Part shown: piece by piece, positions 26,677 to 35,779 of the stretch
Position numbering within the stretch: position 1 is the stretch's first letter
Layout: each line of letters starts with the position of its first letter
Assembly (NCBI RefSeq): GCF_030708455.1
Contig: NZ_JAUYWF010000002.1
Coordinates: forward strand, 310,001-374,000
Direction: 5' to 3'
DNA from: Halomonas sp. SSL-5
GTDB lineage: Bacteria; Pseudomonadota; Gammaproteobacteria; Pseudomonadales; Halomonadaceae
DNA length: 64,000 bases
Made by a program: the position numbers and the translations under genes
The notes under the pieces: generated by a model
Told to the model about the DNA's origin: nothing
The model's database searches: none
The model's input: the letters and a program-made list of their open reading frames with translations, nothing else

Positions 26677-28716
26677 GTGACGACGCAAGAAGATAACCAT
26701 CCGGGTGGCGGTGAAACGCCACCCGACGATGCCAAGCTGCGCGGCCTACTGGAAAAGCTCGACGAGGCTACCGCCCTGCTCGACACGGCGCGCGACTTCG
26801 CCAAGCCCGGCAAGCTGCCTCGGGTGCTGGATACGGCCCGCCGCGTGCTGCTCCAGGAGGGTGGCGCCGCGGCCATCGAGGCCCGCGCCCAGGTCCTCGA
26901 GCAGGCCGGCATCTTCGCCGGCTCCGACTGGGAGACCCCCCAGTACCTGCTGCCCACGCTGACCACCCACGCACTCAAGAGCGCCGACCCCAATACGGTG
27001 GTCATCGAGGCGCTGAGCGAATTGCGCCTGCTGACGGTGGCCAAGGGGGAGTACCTTCACCCCATGGTCTCCGCCGAGCAGGCACATCACTACATGACCC
27101 AGGTGATGGCCATTAACCTGTGGCTGCTGTTCGGCGCGCCCAGCGAGGCCGAGCGCGAGACCCAGGGGCGCCTGGCCAACATCCCCCGCCACCTGTTCCG
27201 TCACCTGGCCGAGCGCATCGGCTACGAGCATATCGTCGACAGCTTGATCGAGGAGATCTGGCGCATCCTGCAGCAGCGGCCCATCCAGGTGGAGCCGGTC
27301 AAGCAGATGATCACCCAGATCGCGCTGTGCCAGACCAACCCGAATATCGACCTGGGCGCCAGCGGCCAGGGCGCCGACCGCCTGGTCAGCTCGCTGTTCG
27401 GCCCCACCTGGGCCTGCCGCGAGGACCCGGGCATCGAGGCCTACCGCGAACGGCTTTCCAGCATGGACACCGCCGCCCTGCAGGGCGAGGCCACCGGTTT
27501 CGCCCGCGCCATGCACGATACCGGCCTGGTCTCGGCCTATCATCCGGTGCTGCTGCGTCACCTGCTGGACCACAGTGACCACCTGCTGGCCGAGGCGCTG
27601 GGGCTCTCCGCTACGGGCCGCGACTGCCTGCTCTGCTATCGCGAGCTGGTCTCGGCGCTAATCCGCGGCGGCGTGCACCCGGCCACGCCCCAGGCCGCCT
27701 ATGGCCTGGCGCTGATGCTCGAGCGCGGCATTCTCTACCAGCCGCCGGTGGCCCCCGCCATGTGGCGCCAACTGGGGCTCTCCCTCTCGGAGTGGTCCCA
27801 GGCACGGCTCAACCTGGCCTTCGGCGAGGCGATCTCGCCCCGGGCCCGGCTGCTGGAGGGCGTGCTGTGCATGCTCGGCCAGCCACTGGGGGTGGGCCAG
27901 GGCAACAACCCCACCTGCCAGTCGGCCCGGGCGCTCTCCATGTGGGCCTACAACGACCCGGACTACCTGCTGCAGATGGTGGCCTGGGCGGCCCGCGACG
28001 ACGAGATCATCATGCATTTCGAGGGCCAGCCGATCTCCTCCATGGCCAGCCTGTCGGGGGTGGCCCAGAGCCTGCCCATGGACCTCGACCCGGTATCGCT
28101 GATCGTGGTGCCTCACCTCGACCGCATCTACGCCGAGATGGGTCGACGCTGCATCGGCCGCGAGGGTGACCCCCACCGCTGGGTCAACCCCGAATTCCAT
28201 GGCTGGTGGTCCGGGCGTGGCTTTCGCATCAACGTCGATGTGGCCTCGGGCCAGCTGCATGAGCTGGATGCCTTCCTGCGCCACTTCTATGCCAGCTACC
28301 ACCCCTACTACAACGGCAACCAGCCGCTGATCCACCCTCAGCCCGCGGGCATTGCCGTTACCGACAGCGCCGCACGCTTCATCGGCTGGCACGCCATCAC
28401 CGTGCTGCGGGTCAACCTCGACCCCTCCGACGTGATGCGGGTCTACTTCTTCAATCCCAACAACGACAGCGGCCAGGATTGGGGCGACGGCATCAAGGTC
28501 AGCACCGCCGGTCACGGCGAGCGTGCGGGAGAGGCATCGCTGCCCTTCGAGCAGTTCGCCTCGCGCCTCTACATCTTCCACTACGACCCGCTGGAGCGCG
28601 GCGAGCTGGCCGAGATCACCCAGGAGGAACTCGACCGGGTGATCGGCCATATCCACCGCAGTTGGGGCGCCGACCGCGTGCCCCCCACCGACCTGCAGGC
28701 CGACGAGGGCCTGTGA
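26677..28716 (+). CDS. Large unrecognised protein with papain/calpain-like Cys-His-Asn signature
   Basis: 679 residues from GTG 26677 (AAGGA six bases upstream); an ATG at 26650 would add nine residues but has a weaker site. I know no named family. Residues 1-380 are mostly helical with no clear motif. The C-terminal part has, in order, a Cys in QGNNPTCQSARALSMWA (Cys414), a His in FIGWHAITVLRV (His572) and an Asn in YFFNPNNDSGQDWG (Asn593). That order and the xNPx-like last motif recall papain/calpain-fold enzymes (Cys, GHA, NPW). No signal peptide or transmembrane helix. Cytosolic cysteine peptidase, amidase or transamidase is the inference. It lies between the ATP-grasp ligase (84-base gap) and tlyA (19-base gap) on the same strand. 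Confidence 0.7.
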   Translation: MTTQEDNHPGGGETPPDDAKLRGLLEKLDEATALLDTARDFAKPGKLPRVLDTARRVLLQEGGAAAIEARAQVLEQAGIFAGSDWETPQYLLPTLTTHALKSADPNTVVIEALSELRLLTVAKGEYLHPMVSAEQAHHYMTQVMAINLWLLFGAPSEAERETQGRLANIPRHLFRHLAERIGYEHIVDSLIEEIWRILQQRPIQVEPVKQMITQIALCQTNPNIDLGASGQGADRLVSSLFGPTWACREDPGIEAYRERLSSMDTAALQGEATGFARAMHDTGLVSAYHPVLLRHLLDHSDHLLAEALGLSATGRDCLLCYRELVSALIRGGVHPATPQAAYGLALMLERGILYQPPVAPAMWRQLGLSLSEWSQARLNLAFGEAISPRARLLEGVLCMLGQPLGVGQGNNPTCQSARALSMWAYNDPDYLLQMVAWAARDDEIIMHFEGQPISSMASLSGVAQSLPMDLDPVSLIVVPHLDRIYAEMGRRCIGREGDPHRWVNPEFHGWWSGRGFRINVDVASGQLHELDAFLRHFYASYHPYYNGNQPLIHPQPAGIAVTDSAARFIGWHAITVLRVNLDPSDVMRVYFFNPNNDSGQDWGDGIKVSTAGHGERAGEASLPFEQFASRLYIFHYDPLERGELAEITQEELDRVIGHIHRSWGADRVPPTDLQADEGL

Positions 28717-28735
28717 TCCTGGAGGCCCACATCAC

Positions 28736-29500
28736 ATGCCCAGGCTAGATCAGCTGCTGCTGGAACAAGGCCTGGCCCGCTCCCGCACCCGCGCCCAGCG
28801 GCTGATCCGCCACGGCCGGGTGCGCCTCGCCGACTCGGGCCGGGTGCTAACCAAGCCGGGCGAGAAGCTGCCGGCGGAGACCCGGCTTGCGGTCGAGGAA
28901 GACCCCGAGGAGCGCTACGTCTCCCGGGCGGGACTCAAGCTCGAGGCGCTGATCGAGACGCTCGGCCTCGACCTGACGGGCCGGATGGTCCTCGACGTGG
29001 GCCAGTCCACCGGCGGCTTCAGCGACTGCGCCCTGCGCTATGGTGCCCGCCACGTGATCGGTGTGGAGGTGGGTCACGACCAGCTCGACCCCGGCCTGCG
29101 CGACGACCCGCGGGTCACCTGCCTGGAGGGGCTCAACGCCCGGGCCATGGCCGGCGATCCACGCCTGAGGGCGGCCTTCGAGGCTCAGGGCACCACGGGG
29201 CCGGAGCTCGCCGTGATGGATGTCTCCTTTATCTCCCAGACCCTGATCCTGCCCCAGTTGGCCGCCCTGCTGCCGGCGGGCGGCGAGCTCGCAAGCCTGG
29301 TCAAGCCCCAGTTCGAGGTGGGCCCCGGCGGGGTCAACGCCCGCGGCTTGGTCACCGATGCCGCCCGCCACAAAGAGGTGGAAGCCAAGATCCGCGACTG
29401 CTGCACCGAGCTCGACCTCGTCATCCGCCACTGGCAGGAGAGCCCGCTGCTGGGTGGCGACGGCAACCGCGAGTTCCTGCTCCACGCCGTGCGCGGCTGA
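28736..29500 (+). CDS. tlyA: TlyA-family rRNA 2'-O-methyltransferase (S4 domain)
   Basis: 254 residues. An N-terminal S4 RNA-binding domain (PRLDQLLLEQGLARSRTRAQRLIRHGRVRLADSGRVLTKPG) is followed by an FtsJ-like Rossmann methyltransferase with VLDVGQSTGGFSDCALRYGA (SAM loop), AVMDVSFIS and LVKPQFE, and the K-D-K-E-like catalytic residues. TlyA methylates 16S/23S rRNA in mycobacteria; many bacterial members were first named haemolysins. Short gap (19 bases) after the papain-like gene suggests one transcript. The GGAGG is ten bases from the ATG. Confidence 0.9.
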   Translation: MPRLDQLLLEQGLARSRTRAQRLIRHGRVRLADSGRVLTKPGEKLPAETRLAVEEDPEERYVSRAGLKLEALIETLGLDLTGRMVLDVGQSTGGFSDCALRYGARHVIGVEVGHDQLDPGLRDDPRVTCLEGLNARAMAGDPRLRAAFEAQGTTGPELAVMDVSFISQTLILPQLAALLPAGGELASLVKPQFEVGPGGVNARGLVTDAARHKEVEAKIRDCCTELDLVIRHWQESPLLGGDGNREFLLHAVRG

Positions 29501-29552
29501 GAGCTACGCGCCCCCTCCCGGGCAACTCCCCGGGCCACCCGAGACAACGGCC

Positions 29553-32500
29553 TCAGCGCCCGCCATCGCCTCCCCCACCGTCGGCATCACCGGTCCCGAT
29601 ATCGCCCGGATCGCCCTGGGCGCCCGGTGCCGGATGGAGCTCCGCCAGCGCGTCGGCACCGCGACTCTCCACCCGGCGCTCGAGCCCATCGCTGGCGCGG
29701 TGGAGCCGGACGTCGAGCTGATTGAAGGCGATCTCGACGCCATGGTCGGCAAACAGCTCGCCGACCCGGCAGTTGATCTCGTCGGTGGCGAAGAGCCGGT
29801 CCCCCAGGCTGTTGACGAAGATGCGCAGCTCGAAGTCGAGGGTGCTGGCGCCGTAGGTCATGAAGAACACCTGGGGCTCGGGGTCGGCCAGCACCCGGGC
29901 ATTCTCGTCGGCGGCCTGGCGCAGCAGGCGGTGCACCAGGCGATGGTCGGACCCATAGGCCACGCCGTAGGTGAGCACCACCCGGGTTACGGTATCCGAG
30001 AGCGACCAGTTGATCAGCTGGTCGGTGACGAAGGTCTTGTTGGGGATGATGATCTCCTTGCGGTCGAAGTCGGTGACCGTGGTGGCACGGATGCGGATGC
30101 GGCTCACCGTGCCGGTGAGGTTGCCCAGGGTCACGGTGTCCCCGATGCGCACCGGCCGCTCGAAGAGGATGATCAGCCCCGAGACGAAGTTGGCGAAGAT
30201 CTCCTGCAGGCCGAAGCCCAGGCCCACCCCCAGCGCCGCCACCAGCCACTGCAGCTTGTCCCAGGAGACCCCCAGGGTGCCCAGCGAGGCGACCAGGCCG
30301 GTGCCGACGATGGTGTAGGAGAGCAGCGAGGTGATGGCGTAGGCGCTGCCCTGCTTGAGCTCCAGCCGCGACAGCACGCTGACCTCCAGCAGGCCCGGCA
30401 GGTTGCGCGCCATCATCAGGGTCAGGGCGATGATCAGCAGTGCCGCGAACAGGTCGGCCACCGACAGCGCATCGCTGACCAGGTCGTCTCCCCCGCCACC
30501 CCAGAGCGCCACCCCCTCCAGATAGCCCAGCACGGTGAGCAGGTCGGCCCATACCAGGTAGAACAGCAGCACGAAACCGATCAGCAGGATCAGCTTGGAG
30601 AGCCGCAGCGACTGCTGGTTGATCTGCTCCATGTCCAGCGGCGGCTCTTCGACGATCTCCGGCCCACCGTCGGCGCTCTCTTTGCCCTCGGCACGGCGCC
30701 GCGTCAGGGCACGCCGAAACGCCAGGCGCCTCGCCGCCACGGCCAGGCCCCGTACCACCGACGCTTCCACCAGGATCCATAGCCCCAGCAGGTAGAGGGT
30801 GATGACGAAGCGACCGATCAGGCTCAGGGCGGTGTACTCGAAGCCGCTGACGATCAGGCCGATCAGCACCAGCGGCACACACGCCATCGCCAGGCCCAGC
30901 GCCAGGCGGAACAGCCTGACCCCGAAGAACGGCGTGTGGGCGAGGATCAGCCTGGCCAGCAGCACGCTCATGGCCAGCAACCCGAGCAGCAGCAGGGTCA
31001 GCGCGAGCGGACGATGATTCAGGCCGAACTCGGACTCGCGGGCCAGGATCGCGATGCCCAGCACCGGAATCAGGGCGAGCCCCAGCCAGCCGAGTAGCCG
31101 CCGCAGGCGCGCCACGTAGTCCGCCGGCCAATGGAAGTGCTGGGTGGCCACGCCATCCGAGGCCAGCAGGCGCCGCGACCACGCCACCACGCCCCATGCC
31201 AGGGAGAGCTGCACCCCGGCTAGGCCCAGCGCATCGGCGAGGGCATCGCCACCGGCGAACAGTGCCAGGCTCGCCGCCGCCAGCAGCAGCGGGCCCGGCG
31301 CCGCCAGCAACGCATTGAGCAGTATCGCCAGCGGCGTATGCCGCTGGCTATCGCTGCGCAGGCGTCCGATCTGCTCGTGCAGGCGGGCGAGGCACACCCG
31401 GATACGCCGGCGCTTCCAGAGCAGGGCAGCCGCCAGCAGCAGCGGCGGCAATCCCGCCAGGGCGCCCGCCGAGGGCAGCTGCCAGGTGGTGGGCAGTACC
31501 TGGCGCCACTCGCCCTCGCGCCACTCCAGGGCGAGGTTCTCGGGTAGCTGACGCAGCCAGGCCAGGCCCAGCGGCCGCGTATTGGCGACCCAGAACAGCT
31601 GCTCATCGATGGTGGCACGCAGGCCACGCGAGGTCTCAAGCAACTGCTGCTGGTTGAGCTGTAGCTCGATGGCCGAGCTGAGCAGGCTGCCGTAGGTCTG
31701 CTCGAGCCGATCGACCAGTTCGCGGCGCGACTGGTAGAGCCGCTGCAGGGAGTCGACCAGCCCGGGGTTGCTCTCCACGCCCGCCTCCGCCAGGCGCTGG
31801 TTGGCCATGCGCTCGCCCTCGCGCAGCTGGTCGCGCTGGCGTGCCAGGTCGAACTGGCGCAGCCGCAGGTCGGCGATCTCGTCCTGCAGGTCGCGATGCG
31901 CGCCCACCTGGGGCAGTGCACGGCGCTGTTCCCGAAGGATGCGCGCCAGCAGGGTCGAGCCACGAATCGCCTCGATCTGTTCGTTGAGGCTGCGCTCCAG
32001 CTGGCGCACCTGATCGAGCTTGCTGCGCACGGCGAGGCCCTCGCGCACCAGGGCGTTGCTGCGATCATTGGCACGCAGCAGCTCCTGACTGAGGGTGCGA
32101 TTGATCTGCTGGGCGCTCTCCAGCACCGGATGCCCCTGCTGGAGCAGGGGGTCATCCCGGACCGCATCGGCGATGGCCTGTTCGGAGGCCAGGCGTCGCT
32201 TGCGCTCGATGACATCCTGCAGCAGCGCAAGCTCCGCCTCCTGGCGCACCTGCTGCCGCGCCAGCAGTTCCTGACGCCGCTGGTCCAGCTCGCGCAGGCG
32301 GGTATTGGTACCCAGCTCACGCTGGTGATAAAGCAGCTGTGCCTCGGCCAGGGCCCGCGCCACCTGCCGCCGCCAACGCATGGGATCGTCCGCGGCTACA
32401 TCGTTGACATCCAGTTCGTCGAGGTTCCGTCGCGCCTGTTCCAGCCGGCGCATGGCGTCGGCGATGGCCTGCTGGGCGCGCTCCGGCAGGGTCTGGGCGG

Positions 32501-33014
32501 TCAGCAGCTGCGCATTGACCTCGGCGAGGCGATCCTGAAGGCGCTGCAGCTCCACCACCGCTTCCTGCTGACGGGCTTCCAGCTCGTCCAGGCTCAGCTC
32601 ATCGAGTTCGGTGGCGGAGACGCGGGTGGCCGCCCCCTCGTTCTCCAGCTCGCGCTCCAGGCGCAGCAGCTCCTGGGGCGCCTGCTCCACCCGGGTCTCG
32701 AGGGCCTCACGACGCTGCTCGACCTCGGCCAGGGCATCGAGGTCGGCCAGGGTCTGGGTGAGAAGCTCGATGGCGGCCTGATCCTGGCTCGAGACGGCCT
32801 CCTCGCCGCCACTCTCCTCCAGCTCGGCCAGCCGCGCCTCCACGTCGGCGCGCTCGGGCAGCGGCGCCTGCTGGGCCAGGGCCGGCAGCACCAGCACCAG
32901 GGCCAGACACACCAGCCCCCATCGCCAGCAAGGCGCTGGGCGCCACCCGAAAACAGCGGCTATACCGCCTGCCCATCTGCTCACGACGCTCTCCTGTGGG
33001 TTTTCCCTGGCCAT
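29553..33014 (-). CDS. mscK: Mechanosensitive channel MscK/KefA family
   Basis: 1,153 residues from ATG 33014, preceded by GGAGA; the longer frame runs through the divergent pldA region and is not coding. A signal peptide (WRWGLVCLALVLVLPALAQ) leads into a long periplasmic coiled-coil region (~35-480), then about eleven membrane helices and a C-terminal MscS module with GVSWDKLQWLVAALGVGLGFGLQEIFANFVSGLIILFERPVRIGDTVTLG, the pore-lining and beta-domain region. MscK-type channels open under osmotic downshock and are relevant in a halophile. E. coli MscK is 1,120 residues. The last ~20 residues are Gly/Asp-rich. Confidence 0.93.
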   Translation of the reverse strand: MARENPQESVVSRWAGGIAAVFGWRPAPCWRWGLVCLALVLVLPALAQQAPLPERADVEARLAELEESGGEEAVSSQDQAAIELLTQTLADLDALAEVEQRREALETRVEQAPQELLRLERELENEGAATRVSATELDELSLDELEARQQEAVVELQRLQDRLAEVNAQLLTAQTLPERAQQAIADAMRRLEQARRNLDELDVNDVAADDPMRWRRQVARALAEAQLLYHQRELGTNTRLRELDQRRQELLARQQVRQEAELALLQDVIERKRRLASEQAIADAVRDDPLLQQGHPVLESAQQINRTLSQELLRANDRSNALVREGLAVRSKLDQVRQLERSLNEQIEAIRGSTLLARILREQRRALPQVGAHRDLQDEIADLRLRQFDLARQRDQLREGERMANQRLAEAGVESNPGLVDSLQRLYQSRRELVDRLEQTYGSLLSSAIELQLNQQQLLETSRGLRATIDEQLFWVANTRPLGLAWLRQLPENLALEWREGEWRQVLPTTWQLPSAGALAGLPPLLLAAALLWKRRRIRVCLARLHEQIGRLRSDSQRHTPLAILLNALLAAPGPLLLAAASLALFAGGDALADALGLAGVQLSLAWGVVAWSRRLLASDGVATQHFHWPADYVARLRRLLGWLGLALIPVLGIAILARESEFGLNHRPLALTLLLLGLLAMSVLLARLILAHTPFFGVRLFRLALGLAMACVPLVLIGLIVSGFEYTALSLIGRFVITLYLLGLWILVEASVVRGLAVAARRLAFRRALTRRRAEGKESADGGPEIVEEPPLDMEQINQQSLRLSKLILLIGFVLLFYLVWADLLTVLGYLEGVALWGGGGDDLVSDALSVADLFAALLIIALTLMMARNLPGLLEVSVLSRLELKQGSAYAITSLLSYTIVGTGLVASLGTLGVSWDKLQWLVAALGVGLGFGLQEIFANFVSGLIILFERPVRIGDTVTLGNLTGTVSRIRIRATTVTDFDRKEIIIPNKTFVTDQLINWSLSDTVTRVVLTYGVAYGSDHRLVHRLLRQAADENARVLADPEPQVFFMTYGASTLDFELRIFVNSLGDRLFATDEINCRVGELFADHGVEIAFNQLDVRLHRASDGLERRVESRGADALAELHPAPGAQGDPGDIGTGDADGGGGDGGR

Positions 33015-33123
33015 CGATTCTCCGCCCACGCCCGCGGCATGGCAATCGCCGGACGGCCCGATGGTTGACTTGCCTCGCCGGCGTGGTAGAAGGAAGATCC
33101 CATCCCGCACCCGGACCCCCGCC

Positions 33124-34185
33124 ATGCGCCTGCCGATACGCACCGCTGCCCTCGCCGCCCTCTCCCTGCTCGCCGCCGGCATGGCCCAGGCCGAACCCGC
33201 CGAGACCGAGCGGGCCGCCCTCGAGGCACGCCTCGCCGAGCTGCGCAGCGAGGCCGCCGCGCTACAGGCACAGCTCGAGGCCCTGGAGCCGGCGCCCGGC
33301 GATGCCACGGCGCGCTCCAAAGAGTTCCCCGGGGAGTTCAGCTGGCCGCTCGCCCCGGGTGACGTCGCCGTGGTCGAGGCCGCCGGGCGGCGCCAGCTGG
33401 AACAGGCCTCCAACCGCAACCCCTATGCCATCACCGCCTACCGGCGCAACTATCTGTTTCCGCTCACCTACAACCGCAGCCCCAACCATCCGGCCTATGC
33501 CGACCTGACCGGCCAGGAGCGCATGGAACGCAGCGAGCTGAAGTTCCAGTTCAGCGCCAAGGTCGCCCTCGCCGAAGGGCTGTTCGGCAACGCCGGGGAC
33601 CTGTATTTCGCCTATACCCAGCGCAGCTGGTGGCAGGCCTACAACACCGACGACTCCTCGCCCTTCCGCGAGACCAACTACGAGCCCGAGATTTTCCTCA
33701 ATTTCGACAATGACTGGCAGCTGCTGGGCTGGGCCAATATCCGCAATCGCGTGGCCATCAACCACCAGTCCAACGGCCGCTCCAACGAGCTGTCGCGCAG
33801 CTGGAACCGCCTCTATCTGGAGACGATCTTCCAGCGCGGCGACTGGGCGGTGAGCCTGGCCCCCCACTACCGCCTGCCAGAAACCACTGGCGATGACGAC
33901 AACCCCGACATCGAGCGCTTCATGGGCTACGGCGACGTGACACTGGCCCGGCGCTTCGGCGACAACGAGCTCAGCCTGATGGTGCGCGGCAACCCCGGGG
34001 CGGGACACATGGGGGGGCAGTTCGACTACTCCTGGCCGCTCTTCGACAGCAAGGTGCGCGCCCATGTGCAGTATTACCACGGCTACGGCGAGAGCCTGAT
34101 CGACTACGACCACAACACCCAGCGCCTGAGCCTGGGCTTCAGCCTCAACCCGCTGTTCTCTCCCAGCAGCGGCCTGCTGCGCTAA
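33124..34185 (+). CDS. pldA: Outer membrane phospholipase A
   Basis: 353 residues from ATG 33124 (MRLPIRTAALAALSLLAAGMAQA, a Sec signal peptide). The catalytic triad is exact: His214 (NHQSN), Ser216 and Asn228 (SRSWNR), the same spacing as E. coli His142/Ser144/Asn156. A predicted 12-stranded barrel and the FxYxLxFNP-like C-terminal strand end the protein. A coiled-coil segment at residues 25-60 is an extra before the barrel. OMPLA degrades phospholipid that reaches the outer leaflet, functionally related to MlaA at the other end of the window. Divergent from mscK across 109 bases. Confidence 0.93.
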   Translation: MRLPIRTAALAALSLLAAGMAQAEPAETERAALEARLAELRSEAAALQAQLEALEPAPGDATARSKEFPGEFSWPLAPGDVAVVEAAGRRQLEQASNRNPYAITAYRRNYLFPLTYNRSPNHPAYADLTGQERMERSELKFQFSAKVALAEGLFGNAGDLYFAYTQRSWWQAYNTDDSSPFRETNYEPEIFLNFDNDWQLLGWANIRNRVAINHQSNGRSNELSRSWNRLYLETIFQRGDWAVSLAPHYRLPETTGDDDNPDIERFMGYGDVTLARRFGDNELSLMVRGNPGAGHMGGQFDYSWPLFDSKVRAHVQYYHGYGESLIDYDHNTQRLSLGFSLNPLFSPSSGLLR

Positions 34186-34281
34186 CCCTGGCCGGTGTCA
34201 GGCATCGGTGGCATGGACGCTGTCAAGCCGCGCCCCGACTGCTATGCTGGCCCTGTCACTCACCGTCACAGGAAGACTGCC

Positions 34282-34605
34282 ATGGCGAATCGCACCCAGG
34301 AATCAACCGCGCAGCTCAAGGAAGACCTGCAGCACCTAAGCCAGACCATCGAGGAGCTGGTCAGCGCCACCGCCGACGACTCGCGCGGCAACATCAAGGA
34401 GCTGCGTGAACGCGCCGAGAAGCGCCTCAAGGACACCCGCGAGCGTCTCGAGTCCCGCGGCGAGCGCCTCTATGGGGAAGCCCGCGAGACCCTCGACCAT
34501 CAGGTCGACGCCTGTGATCGCTACGTCCGCGACAACCCCTGGACCAGCATCGGCATCGGCGCCGGCGTAGGGGTCGTGATCGGCATGCTTATCGGGCGCC
34601 GCTGA
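34282..34605 (+). CDS. yqjD: YqjD/ElaB family membrane-anchored ribosome-associated protein (DUF883)
   Basis: 107 residues from ATG 34282, with AGGAAG six bases upstream. A helical, charged N-terminal region (LKEDLQHLSQTIEELVSATADDSRGNIKELRERAEKRL) is followed by VRDNPWTSIGIGAGVGVVIGMLIGRR, the C-terminal Gly-rich membrane anchor that is diagnostic of the family. E. coli YqjD attaches ribosomes to the membrane in stationary phase. Overlaps yqjE at TGATG. Confidence 0.9.
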   Translation: MANRTQESTAQLKEDLQHLSQTIEELVSATADDSRGNIKELRERAEKRLKDTRERLESRGERLYGEARETLDHQVDACDRYVRDNPWTSIGIGAGVGVVIGMLIGRR

Positions 34606-35012
34606 TGTCATCCAGCCAGGGACCGGCTCAGCGAGTCTTCACCGCCGGCAGGCGCCTGTTGGGCAGCCTGCTGGCCACCGGCGAGACGCGCCTGCGTCTC
34701 GCCGTGCTGGAGCTGGAAGAGGAACGCGCCCGCCTGGTGGGCATGCTGCTGCTCGCCGGGCTGGCACTGATCCTGCTGCTGCTCGGCATCGCGGTACTCA
34801 CCACCCTGGTGATCGTGGCCTTCTGGGACAGCTACCGGCTGACCGCCATCGCCGTCAGCGCCGGCGTACTGCTCGGTGGCGGCGCGCTGCTCTGTCTGCG
34901 GGTCATGCAGCTGGCGCGCCGGCGCACCCTGCTGGCCAGCACCCTCAAGCACCTCGCCACCGACCGCGAGCTGGTGGAGCACGACCGTCGGGAGGCCCGC
35001 CATGACGACTAG
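34605..35012 (+). CDS. yqjE: YqjE-family membrane protein (holin-superfamily-like)
   Basis: 135 residues with two transmembrane helices (about 45-70, LVGMLLLAGLALILLLLGIAVL, and 75-105) and charged ends; LRLAVLELEEERARLVGMLL is typical of the YqjE family. Translationally coupled to yqjD (TGATG) and overlapping yqjK by 11 bases. The conserved yqjD-E-K unit is intact; function unknown. Confidence 0.88.
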   Translation: MSSSQGPAQRVFTAGRRLLGSLLATGETRLRLAVLELEEERARLVGMLLLAGLALILLLLGIAVLTTLVIVAFWDSYRLTAIAVSAGVLLGGGALLCLRVMQLARRRTLLASTLKHLATDRELVEHDRREARHDD

Positions 35013-35289
35013 CCGCCGCCCCCGCCGCGCCGACACCAAGGCCGAGCTGGAGGCGAAAATCGAGCAGCAGCGCGTGGATATCCTGGTGGCGGCGAGCCGC
35101 TGGCGCAGCGCCACTCGGCCCATCGATGACGGCTGGCGCACCCTGATGCGCTTCAAGGCGCCCCTCTACGCCGCCGGCGGCCTGCTCCTGCTCCGCCTCG
35201 GCCGGCATCCGGGACGCCTGCTGCGTCTCGGCCGCCGCGCCGCCGCCGGTGCCCTGGTGGTCAACCGCGCCCGCCGCCTGCTGCGCTGA
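35002..35289 (+). CDS. yqjK: YqjK-like small basic membrane-associated protein
   Basis: 95 residues from ATG 35002, GGGAGG six bases upstream. Arg-rich throughout (SRRPRRADTKAELEAKIEQQRVDILVAASRWR) with one hydrophobic stretch, PLYAAGGLLLLRLGRHPGRLLRLG, as in YqjK. Start overlaps yqjE by 11 bases. Function is unknown; the assignment rests on operon position plus the sequence pattern. Confidence 0.78.
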   Translation: MTTSRRPRRADTKAELEAKIEQQRVDILVAASRWRSATRPIDDGWRTLMRFKAPLYAAGGLLLLRLGRHPGRLLRLGRRAAAGALVVNRARRLLR

Positions 35290-35296
35290 GGCCCTA

Positions 35297-35779
35297 CTAC
35301 CCGGTCGCCTCCCGGGGCAAGGCAGGTACTTCCCGCGCCCACGCCGGCGGCTCTCCCTCCCGCAGAATCAGCGTGACCAGCGCATGGCCGCGGGCCGCCC
35401 AGTGCTCGGCGGCATCCCGCATCAGCGCCAGGAAGGCGGCCATGGCGGGCGCATCGGCGGGGGCGGCGGGCACCACCACCACCAGGGCCCGCCGAGTCTC
35501 CCACTCCAGCTCCGTCAGGCAGTCCCAGGCGGCGTCCCAGTTGCGCCCGAAATAGTCGGGAAATCCCAGGCTCTCGGCCAGGCCATCGAGCAGTGCCTCA
35601 CGGCTCCAGCATGGCGGAGCGGCCATACGACGCCAGTCGAGCCCTGCAGCGCCGCTGACTGCCGCGTCCCGTGCGTTATGCCACGCCTCGGCCCGCGAGG
35701 CCTCCAGGCAGTACACGCCGGCATGGGCGGGATCGCTCAGGAAGCGTGCCAGGGTGTCACGCGGGGAAAGCGGACTCAT
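35297..35779 (-). CDS. Barstar-family ribonuclease inhibitor
   Basis: 160 residues. The barstar core is visible: LAESLGFPDYFGRNWDAAWDCLTELEW (the helix that plugs the RNase active site) followed by RALVVVVPAAPADAP and a C-terminal strand-helix. It is longer than Bacillus barstar (90), with about 60 extra N-terminal residues. Its start overlaps the stop of the barnase-like RNase gene by four bases (ATGA), so inhibitor is made with the enzyme and protects the cytosol from it. Confidence 0.9.
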   Translation of the reverse strand: MSPLSPRDTLARFLSDPAHAGVYCLEASRAEAWHNARDAAVSGAAGLDWRRMAAPPCWSREALLDGLAESLGFPDYFGRNWDAAWDCLTELEWETRRALVVVVPAAPADAPAMAAFLALMRDAAEHWAARGHALVTLILREGEPPAWAREVPALPREATG

